This document shows, in pieces, positions 1 through 5,346 of a DNA stretch of 11,542 nt; the stretch's first letter is position 1; each line of letters starts with the position of its first letter. Both the position numbers and the translations under genes were made by a program. Origin of the DNA: an uncultured Enorma sp. (GTDB lineage: Bacteria; Actinomycetota; Coriobacteriia; Coriobacteriales; Coriobacteriaceae); contig CAJLVH010000048.1 in the NCBI GenBank assembly GCA_905210055.1, forward strand, positions 1 through 11,542, written 5' to 3'. A model generated the notes under the pieces. It saw only the letters and a list, made by a program, of their open reading frames with translations. It was not told the origin of the DNA and ran no database searches.

Positions 1-110
1 GTGCGGCGGGCGCGCGTCGTCTTGCTCGGCTTCGCCTCCGGCGCGGACGCGGTAGCGCCCGCGCTCTCGGGGCTCTCGGTATTCGTGGTGTTCGTCGTTT
101 CGTCAGCCAC
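1..110 (-). CDS. rho: N-terminus of a truncated gene, probable transcription termination factor Rho
   Basis: Only the first 36 codons are present; the gene leaves the window at its left edge. It would begin at a GTG whose first base is the last base of the upstream transaldolase TAG stop, a one-base overlap that implies co-transcription and translational coupling. The visible peptide is low-complexity: a Thr/Asn/Ser/Glu-rich start (VADETTNTTNTESPE), an Ala/Pro-rich stretch, then a basic Lys/Arg tail (KPSKTTRARR). Actinobacterial Rho proteins commonly carry such an extended N-terminus, acidic to basic and disordered, before the RNA-binding core, and transaldolase lies close to rho in several Gram-positive genomes. 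No diagnostic Rho domain lies within the window, so the name is inference from composition and gene order; another disordered, basic protein is possible. Confidence 0.5.
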   Translation of the reverse strand, partial: MADETTNTTNTESPESAGATASAPEAKPSKTTRARR

Positions 111-775
111 TATGCCTGCTCAACCTTCTTCCAGTCTTCCATGAACAATGCCAGGCCGCGCTCGGTCAGCGGATGCTGCACGGCCTTCTTCAACGTATTG
201 AACGGGACGGTCGCGATGTCGCAGCCGGCGAGCGCCGCCTCCGTCACATGATGCGCGGTGCGGATGGACGCGCCGATAATCTCGACCTCGTGCCCGAAGT
301 CGTACCCGTGGATGGCGTCGCACACCTGCACAAGCTGGGCCACCCCGTCCTCGGCGATGTCGTCGAAGCGTCCCACAAAGGGAGACACGTAGCGTGCGCC
401 CGCACGCGCAGCGAGCAGTGCCTGGGGCACGGTGAAGACGAGCGTCATGTTCACCGCGATGCCCTCTTGCGCGAGCGCATGCGTGGCAGCGAGCCCTTCG
501 GGAGAAACGGGCAGCTTGATGACCACGTTGTCCGCGATGGCCGCGAGCCGGCGCGCGTCTTCGATCATGCCCTCCGCCGTCTCCGCGCAGGATTCCGCCG
601 AGACCGGCAGCCCCGGGCACAACTCGCAGATCTTGGCGATATGCCCTTCGAAGTCTGCCAGCTTGCCGCCCGTCTTCGCGAAGAGCGTTGGGTTCGTGGT
701 GACGCCTGCAATGACGCCCCAGCTCACCGCCTCGCGAATCTCGTCCAGATCCGCCGTGTCGAGAAAGAACTTCAT
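110..775 (-). CDS. tal: Transaldolase, TalC/FSA-like small subfamily
   Basis: A 221-residue cytoplasmic enzyme of the small transaldolase / fructose-6-phosphate aldolase family, expected to move a dihydroxyacetone unit between sugar phosphates in the non-oxidative pentose phosphate pathway. It opens with the family N-terminus MKFFLDTADLDEI, followed by GVTTNPTLFAK (residues 24-34). The Schiff-base lysine is K87 in VVIKLPV. SPFVGRFDDI (131-140) places Phe at position 133, where true fructose-6-phosphate aldolase (E. coli FSA) has Tyr, and VSAES gives Glu61 where FSA has Gln; both favour transaldolase over aldolase activity. The start at 775 was chosen because MKFFLDT is the family start and an AGGAGG Shine-Dalgarno lies 9 nt upstream (785-790); the reading frame stays open further upstream but without similarity to the family. 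Length is normal (about 215-220). It is the first gene of an operon with the probable rho. Confidence 0.93.
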   Translation of the reverse strand: MKFFLDTADLDEIREAVSWGVIAGVTTNPTLFAKTGGKLADFEGHIAKICELCPGLPVSAESCAETAEGMIEDARRLAAIADNVVIKLPVSPEGLAATHALAQEGIAVNMTLVFTVPQALLAARAGARYVSPFVGRFDDIAEDGVAQLVQVCDAIHGYDFGHEVEIIGASIRTAHHVTEAALAGCDIATVPFNTLKKAVQHPLTERGLALFMEDWKKVEQA

Positions 776-1320
776 GGTGGTATGCCTCCTCGTCCATGTT
801 ACGGCTTGCCAACTGCATGCTCCCCAAAGGAACAGCTTACGACCTTGATCATGTGATGCAACGGGCGCGAACGCGGGCACCTGCGAGCTATGTTGTTTAT
901 CGGAGATTGAATGCGAACGCATCGCGCGATTGCAGTGTAGCACAAGACGTGCGATTTGGTGCGCGGGGAGGTGCATGCGGCGGTGAGAATCCAAGCGTGC
1001 CGGGCGAGAATCTCGGTTCCAACCTCAGGCTCTCGCGAAGTACACCAAGCTGAAATGGGCAAACCGAGGTTTATCTGCGTTCTAACGCGCTTGGCACAGA
1101 TCCGTGAAAGTCGCTTTTGCGCGGCCCATGAGGTATTAGGTAGAAACTATTTGGTAGAGGGCTTTCTTCGAATCTCGTCGTGTAACACTCCTCTGGCCAT
1201 CTTTAAACGCATGCCCAACCCCCCAGAAGCCATCCCACCGTTCCCGGACTTCCCCACCATCTCCATAACAGACCGAGCCGCGCGCAGCATAATGGAAGCA
1301 CCCCATGCGAAGGAGCCATC
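776..1320. other. Divergent intergenic region between transaldolase and fbp
   Basis: A 545-bp stretch between two divergently transcribed genes. It holds the transaldolase Shine-Dalgarno (785-790) and its candidate promoter (934-942). On the plus side a poor promoter pair, TTGCGC at 1117-1122 and TAGAAA at 1141-1146 with 18-nt spacing, could serve fbp, leaving a leader of about 170 nt. The fbp ribosome binding site AAGGAG ends 6 nt before the ATG at 1321. Short ORFs here show no recognisable protein features and no tRNA or known riboswitch could be seen. Two copies of GAGAATC (985-991 and about 1008-1014) seem to be chance. Confidence 0.5.
934..942 (-). promoter_or_regulatory. Candidate extended -10 promoter for the transaldolase operon
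   Basis: On the minus strand TGCTACACT forms a TG-n-TACACT extended -10 element, with TACACT at 934-939. No convincing TTGACA lies 16-18 nt upstream. The implied transcript start, near 927, leaves a leader of about 150 nt before the ATG. The element resembles the TGCTAGCAT box upstream of the cobalamin riboswitch in the same window, which slightly strengthens it, but a single -10 match in GC-rich DNA is weak evidence. Confidence 0.3.
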
Positions 1321-3228
1321 ATGTCAGCACACGACCGCCTCGAGCAATCTATGAAGTACCTCTCGCTGCTCTCGCAGCAGTTCCCCACCCAGCAGGCGGC
1401 CTTCACCGAGATCATCAACCTGCAGGCCATCTTGAACCTGCCCAAGGGCACCGAGCACTTCATGAGCGACCTCCACGGCGAGTACGAGGCGTTCATGCAC
1501 ATCTTGAACAACTGCTCCGGCGTGGTGCGCGAGCATGTGGACGAGACGTTCGGTGACGAGCTCACCGAGACCGAGAAGGCCGACCTCTGCACGCTCATCT
1601 ACTACCCGCACGAGAAGCTCGCCCTCGTGCGCGCGGCGCACCAGGACTCCCCCACCTGGACGAAGCAAACGCTCAACCGGCTTATCGCCGTCACCCGCCG
1701 CCTCTCGAGCCGCTACACGCGCTCGAAGGTGCGCAAGGCCATCCCCCACGACTTCGCCTATATCATCGACGAGCTGCTGCACACGCACCCCGACGAGAAC
1801 AACTACCGCGTGCGCTATCACGAGCGCATCCTCGACTCGATCCTGGAGACGGGCTCCACGGAGGATTTCATCGCAGCGCTCGCCGAGCTCATCAAGGTGC
1901 TCGCCGTGGACCACATCCACTTGGTAGGCGACATCTATGACCGCGGCGGCGGGGCAGCGAAAATCGTGGATCGGCTCATCGCCTGCAAGCACCAGCGCAC
2001 GGATATCCAGTGGGGCAATCACGACCTCCTGTGGATGGGCGCAGCAGCCGGCGAGGAGGCGTGCGTAGTCTCCGTGCTGCGCAACAACCTGCGCTACGGT
2101 AACTACGAGATCCTGGAGAACGATTACGGCATCTCGTTGCGCGGGCTCGTTGCGTTCGCCGACCGCACGTACCGAGCGGGCGAGCGCATCACGCCGCTCA
2201 TCAAGGCAATCAACGTGCTGCTCTTCAAACTCGAGGGGCAGATCATCCAACGGCACCCTGAGTTCGACATGGAAGAACGGCTGCTTCTGGGCCGCATCGA
2301 CAAAGAGGCGGGCACGGTCGTGATCGACGGCGAGCCCTGGCCGCTCGTGACGCGCGACTTCCCCACACTCGACCCGGAGCATCCTTATGAGCTCACGCCC
2401 GAGGAGCGCAGGATCGTCGACAAGCTCGTGGCCGAGTTCACGAGTTCCGACCATCTACGCCAGCATGTGGAATTCCTGTTCCGCAACGGCTCGATGTACC
2501 TCGTGCGCAACGGGAACCTGCTGTTCCATGGATGCGTGCCGCTGAACGAGGATGGGACGTTCGCGAGCATGAACTGCGAGGGCACCTGGCGAAGCGGCCG
2601 CGATTATCTGGACTTCTGCGACGAAATTGCGCGCCGAGCCTGGCGCGACCGCGACCGCAGCGCGCTCGATTGGCTCTGGTACCTGTGGATCGGGTTCCGC
2701 TCACCGGCGTCGGGCCGTTACGTGAAGACGTTCGAGCGCTCCTATATTGAGGACAAGTCCACGTGGGAGGAGCCCATGGACCCGTACTTCACGCTCACGC
2801 ACGAGCCGAGCGCCTGCGACACGGTGATGCGCGAGTTCGGCGTGGCGCCGGAAAGCGGGCACATCATCAACGGGCACACGCCGGTGAAGACCGGAAGCGG
2901 TGAAAAGCCCATCCGCGCCGACGGCAAGCTGCTCGTGATCGACGGCGGGTTCTGCGCGGCGTATCATCCCAAGACCGGAATCGCAGGTTACACGCTCATC
3001 TCGAGCTCGCGCGGCATGCGCTTGAAGGCGCACGAGGCGTTCAAGAGCGTCGAGGCGGCGCTTGTACACAACGCCGACATTCAAAGCGAGACGACGCGCT
3101 TCGCCTCCGCAAACCGCCGTATCATGGTGAGCGACACAGACACCGGCGCAGAGATCCGCGAGCAGATTGGCGACCTGCGACTCTTGCTCGACGCCTACCG
3201 CACCGGCGCCCTCCCCGAGCACGCCTGA
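1321..3228 (+). CDS. fbp: Fructose-1,6-bisphosphatase, class III
   Basis: A 635-residue cytoplasmic gluconeogenic enzyme that hydrolyses fructose 1,6-bisphosphate to fructose 6-phosphate and phosphate. It belongs to the class III (Bacillus subtilis Fbp-like) family, a calcineurin-type metallophosphatase unrelated to class I/II enzymes. The metal-binding motifs appear in order: DLHGEYEAF (D50, H52), GDIYDRGG (203-210), WGNHDLLWMG (231-240) and INGHTPVK (516-523, H519), then a conserved IDGGFCAAY. The N-terminal YLSLLSQQFPT and the LHGEYEAFMHILNNCSGVVR region are typical of the family. Length fits (B. subtilis about 670). The ATG at 1321 has AAGGAG 6 nt upstream and matches the family start. 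It is probably monocistronic: a 10-bp hairpin follows the stop and GtrA begins 110 bp later. No sign of frameshift or transfer. Confidence 0.96.
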   Translation: MSAHDRLEQSMKYLSLLSQQFPTQQAAFTEIINLQAILNLPKGTEHFMSDLHGEYEAFMHILNNCSGVVREHVDETFGDELTETEKADLCTLIYYPHEKLALVRAAHQDSPTWTKQTLNRLIAVTRRLSSRYTRSKVRKAIPHDFAYIIDELLHTHPDENNYRVRYHERILDSILETGSTEDFIAALAELIKVLAVDHIHLVGDIYDRGGGAAKIVDRLIACKHQRTDIQWGNHDLLWMGAAAGEEACVVSVLRNNLRYGNYEILENDYGISLRGLVAFADRTYRAGERITPLIKAINVLLFKLEGQIIQRHPEFDMEERLLLGRIDKEAGTVVIDGEPWPLVTRDFPTLDPEHPYELTPEERRIVDKLVAEFTSSDHLRQHVEFLFRNGSMYLVRNGNLLFHGCVPLNEDGTFASMNCEGTWRSGRDYLDFCDEIARRAWRDRDRSALDWLWYLWIGFRSPASGRYVKTFERSYIEDKSTWEEPMDPYFTLTHEPSACDTVMREFGVAPESGHIINGHTPVKTGSGEKPIRADGKLLVIDGGFCAAYHPKTGIAGYTLISSSRGMRLKAHEAFKSVEAALVHNADIQSETTRFASANRRIMVSDTDTGAEIREQIGDLRLLLDAYRTGALPEHA

Positions 3229-3233
3229 TGAAC

Positions 3234-3266
3234 GTGGGACTTTAGCACCAGGTCTCAAAGTCCCAC
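3234..3266 (+). terminator. 10-bp perfect hairpin after fbp, lacking a U-tract
   Basis: GTGGGACTTT (3234-3243) and AAAGTCCCAC (3257-3266) form a perfect 10-bp stem with a 13-nt loop, 6 bp after the fbp stop. The bases after the stem are TTGCGCG, so it lacks the U-run of a standard intrinsic terminator. It may protect the fbp mRNA 3' end, act with Rho, or be an operator for the following gtrA gene. Confidence 0.45.
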
Positions 3267-3337
3267 TTGCGCGCTCGGTGGTAGACTGTCACCTTGCAGA
3301 TTTCGACCAATGGATTTCGACCAACGAAAGCTATGGT

Positions 3338-3730
3338 ATGCGCAACCTTATCGAGCAGATCTTGAAATTCGGCGTCGTGGGCGTCATCGCCACGGTCATC
3401 GACTTCGGCGTGATGATCTTCCTTACCGAAGTCTTCGGTGTGAACCCCGTCGCCTCCGCCACGGTCTCGTTCATCGTGTCGCTCATCTTCAACTACGTGG
3501 CGAGCATGCGATACGTGTTCCGCCATCGCGAGGGCATGAGCCGGCAGCGTGAGTTCGCGATCTTCGTGGTGCTCTCGGTGATCGGCCTGGGCATCAACGA
3601 CCTCCTCATGTGGCTGGGCACGTCGCATGCCGCGCTCGACTACCGCCTGGTGAAGGTGTTCGCCACCGCCATCGTCATGATATGGAACTTCGTGACGCGC
3701 AAGATCTTCCTCGAAGAGAAGGGCGCGTAG
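3338..3730 (+). CDS. GtrA family membrane protein (first of two tandem paralogues)
   Basis: A 130-residue protein with four predicted membrane helices at about residues 10-30, 36-56, 73-93 and 101-120. The GtrA family signature is present: LKFGVVGVIATVIDFG in helix 1, SFIVSLIFNYV in helix 2, a conserved RQREFAIFVVLSVIGLG entering helix 3, and WNFVTRKIFL at the end of helix 4. Family members work in cell-surface polysaccharide or glycolipid synthesis, probably moving lipid-linked sugars across the membrane; the substrate cannot be read here. The ATG at 3338 aligns with the start of the downstream paralogue (both begin M-R-N). The Shine-Dalgarno is weak (GAAAG, about 8 nt upstream). The frame is open back into fbp, but that stretch looks like shadow. 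No glycosyltransferase gene lies beside it. Confidence 0.9.
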   Translation: MRNLIEQILKFGVVGVIATVIDFGVMIFLTEVFGVNPVASATVSFIVSLIFNYVASMRYVFRHREGMSRQREFAIFVVLSVIGLGINDLLMWLGTSHAALDYRLVKVFATAIVMIWNFVTRKIFLEEKGA

Positions 3731-3860
3731 GCAGGCAGGCCGCTATGGCAGCGCTGTGACCAGAGTTGTCGCCGCGAGCGCCACGGCTCATGTATTTGCA
3801 TGCCAAACGTGCAGATTTGACGCATCTTTTCTGCGCACTTGATAGAAACGCGCGTCCGAG

Positions 3861-3890
3861 CTTACAAAACCATGACGGTACGGCTATAGT
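3861..3890 (+). promoter_or_regulatory. Candidate sigma-70 promoter for the second gtrA gene
   Basis: CTTACA at 3861-3866 and TATAGT at 3885-3890 are separated by 18 nt; the -10 matches the consensus at five of six positions. Transcription would start near 3897, about 80 nt before the GTG at 3980. The inverted elements CGGTAC and GTACCG flank the -10 and could be an operator. This suggests the second gtrA gene can be expressed separately from the first. Confidence 0.4.
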
Positions 3891-3979
3891 CGGTACCGGC
3901 ATGCGGGTCGCGCAATCCCTGCAGCTCTCTGCCGGAAAACGCCAAGCGGCCCGTCATCTCAACGATTTGGAGTGGTTAC

Positions 3980-4384
3980 GTGCGCAACGCGCTCACAAAA
4001 CCTGTGATTCAGCAGTTCTACAAGTTCGCCGTGGTGGGGATTCTCTCCTTCGCGGTGGACTGGGCGCTGCTCATCGCGCTCACGGAGCTCTTCCACGTCG
4101 ACTACCTCGTGAGCACCTCGGTCTCGTTCATCGTGTCCGTGGCGCTCAATTACGCGCTCAGCCTGAAGTTCGTCTTCCCGCATCGCGACGACATGAGCCG
4201 CAAGCGCGAGTTCACCATCTTCGCAATCCTCTCCGCGATCGGCCTCGGCCTCACGGATGTCCTCATGTTCGTGGGTGTGACCGTGCTGAATATCGCCTAC
4301 CAGCTCACAAAGGTGCTCGCGACCTTCTGCGTGACCTGGTACAACTTCTTCACCCGCAAGAAGTTCCTCTCCGCCGCGGAATAA
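3980..4384 (+). CDS. GtrA family membrane protein (second of two tandem paralogues)
   Basis: A 134-residue four-helix membrane protein (about 15-36, 43-62, 77-99 and 105-125) of the GtrA family. It shares the whole layout of the preceding gene: FYKFAVVGILSFAVDW, TSVSFIVSVALNYALS, MSRKREFTIFAILSAIGLG and YNFFTRKKFL. The pair are clearly paralogues, probably from a tandem duplication that has since diverged, the loops more than the helices. The start is GTG at 3980 with GGAG 7 nt upstream; its first residues MRN match the neighbour. The likely role is in transfer of lipid-linked sugars to surface glycopolymers. It lies 249 bp after the first gtrA and has its own candidate promoter; a GC-rich hairpin follows the stop. 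Confidence 0.9.
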   Translation: MRNALTKPVIQQFYKFAVVGILSFAVDWALLIALTELFHVDYLVSTSVSFIVSVALNYALSLKFVFPHRDDMSRKREFTIFAILSAIGLGLTDVLMFVGVTVLNIAYQLTKVLATFCVTWYNFFTRKKFLSAAE

Positions 4385-4408
4385 CGAGCAACGCATAGCA
4401 CACGGTAC

Positions 4409-4451
4409 AGCGCCGGCGCACCGCACATCGTTGCACGCCGGCGCTCTCTTT
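4409..4451 (+). terminator. Shared terminator hairpin between convergent gtrA and DUF4430 genes
   Basis: AGCGCCGGCG (4409-4418) and CGCCGGCGCT (4436-4445) form a perfect 10-bp GC stem with a 17-nt loop, placed between the plus-strand gtrA stop (4384) and the minus-strand DUF4430 stop (4450). On the plus strand CTCTTTATT follows, a short interrupted T-run. On the minus strand no T-run follows. It probably works mainly for gtrA and may act in both directions. Confidence 0.6.
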
Positions 4452-5346
4452 ATTCCGATACCGAATATACCCAGCGCACGACGTCGCCGTCTGAAAGCTC
4501 ATAATTGCTCGCAGCGGTAGCGGGTTGCGTGCCGTTCACGGTATAGAGCCAGCCGCTCGTAGCGCCGTGCTCTTTCTCGGCAAGGCCGCCGATAGCGCTC
4601 ACGTACACCCCGAAGCCCGAATTCCCCGCGTTCACCGACACGCCGAGTGCGCAGAGCGCATCGTAAGCGGTGGCACCCGGCTCGAACGTGTATGTGCCGC
4701 TTGCCGATACCGGGCTCCCCACGGAAGAGGAGTCGATACTCACCGAGACGGTGACGGTCTGCGGCTGCTGTCCCGCGCCATCTCCATCGCCCGGGCTCGA
4801 TGCACTCGAACCGCCCTGCGCTGCCCCTGGCTTAGCCGCGCCGGAAGAATTCCCCTCAGCACCTCCATCCTGCGCCGAGGCGGTATCGCCCGCTGCGCTC
4901 GATGTCGATGTATCCGCGCCGCCCGTCGCCTGGGATGCAGGGGCATCAGCGTCGGAGGAGGCGTCCTCCGCCGATGAAGCAGCGTCCGCATCGTCATCGA
5001 TGCCCGCCGGCTCACCGGAGCCCGCCGCGGTCTCCGCCGTCGTCTGAAAGAGCCACGCTACCGACCAGCCACCATCGGAAGATGGATGCACGAAGCCCAA
5101 ACACACCACGATGAGCGCCAGGCACGCAACGGCAGCGAGAGCGGCCACAAACGGTTTGCGTGAACGTGTGCTCGGGGCGGCGCCGCTATCGAGCGAGATA
5201 TACGAATCGGAAGGCTGCTGTTGACGGGCACCCCGAGGCTGCGGATGCGCCGTCCCATCGGCGCGCGGCACCGGCTGCGTCTCGCTCCGACGCTCCGCTA
5301 CCTGATCTTCACGCCTGCCGGCTTCTCCATACTTCTCGTCCATCAT
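4450..5346 (-). CDS. Membrane-anchored DUF4430 (transcobalamin-like C-terminal domain) protein
   Basis: A 298-residue protein with type II topology: a charged cytoplasmic N-terminus (1-64, rich in Arg, Gln, Glu), one membrane helix (about 66-86, FVAALAAVACLALIVVCLG), a long outside linker rich in Ser/Ala/Gly/Asp (about 105-195), then a DUF4430 domain (about 197-297). The domain shows the typical YTFEPGATAYDALCALGV, the central GWLYTVNG and the closing LSDGDVVRWVYS. DUF4430 is related to the beta domain of transcobalamin and intrinsic factor. Its ATG overlaps the upstream stop as ATGA, and GGGGAGG lies just upstream, so translation is coupled to the first gene; a second in-frame ATG at 5343 has better spacing from that site (4 nt versus 1). 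As second gene behind a cobalamin riboswitch, a role in outside corrinoid binding is inferred, not shown. Confidence 0.88.
   Translation of the reverse strand: MMDEKYGEAGRREDQVAERRSETQPVPRADGTAHPQPRGARQQQPSDSYISLDSGAAPSTRSRKPFVAALAAVACLALIVVCLGFVHPSSDGGWSVAWLFQTTAETAAGSGEPAGIDDDADAASSAEDASSDADAPASQATGGADTSTSSAAGDTASAQDGGAEGNSSGAAKPGAAQGGSSASSPGDGDGAGQQPQTVTVSVSIDSSSVGSPVSASGTYTFEPGATAYDALCALGVSVNAGNSGFGVYVSAIGGLAEKEHGATSGWLYTVNGTQPATAASNYELSDGDVVRWVYSVSE

Noticed and set aside
776..994. Upstream extension of the transaldolase reading frame
   Set aside because: The family N-terminus MKFFLDT begins at 775 with an AGGAGG site; the upstream residues have no similarity to the family and the region carries a candidate promoter.
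982..1018. GGTGAGAATCC and a second GAGAATC on the plus strand, similar to the cobalamin riboswitch core
   Set aside because: No B12 box, no CAGTAACC-like loop and no P1 helix could be found around it, and it points toward fbp, which is not expected to be B12-controlled.
1324..2454. Minus-strand open frame of 376 codons opposite fbp
   Set aside because: High-GC shadow of a clearly recognised FBPase; no family motifs and Val/Asp/Arg-biased composition typical of antisense frames.
3167..3337. In-frame upstream extension of the first gtrA gene into fbp
   Set aside because: The extra 57 residues are a shadow of fbp codons and a hairpin, absent from the paralogue; the M-R-N start at 3338 fits the family.
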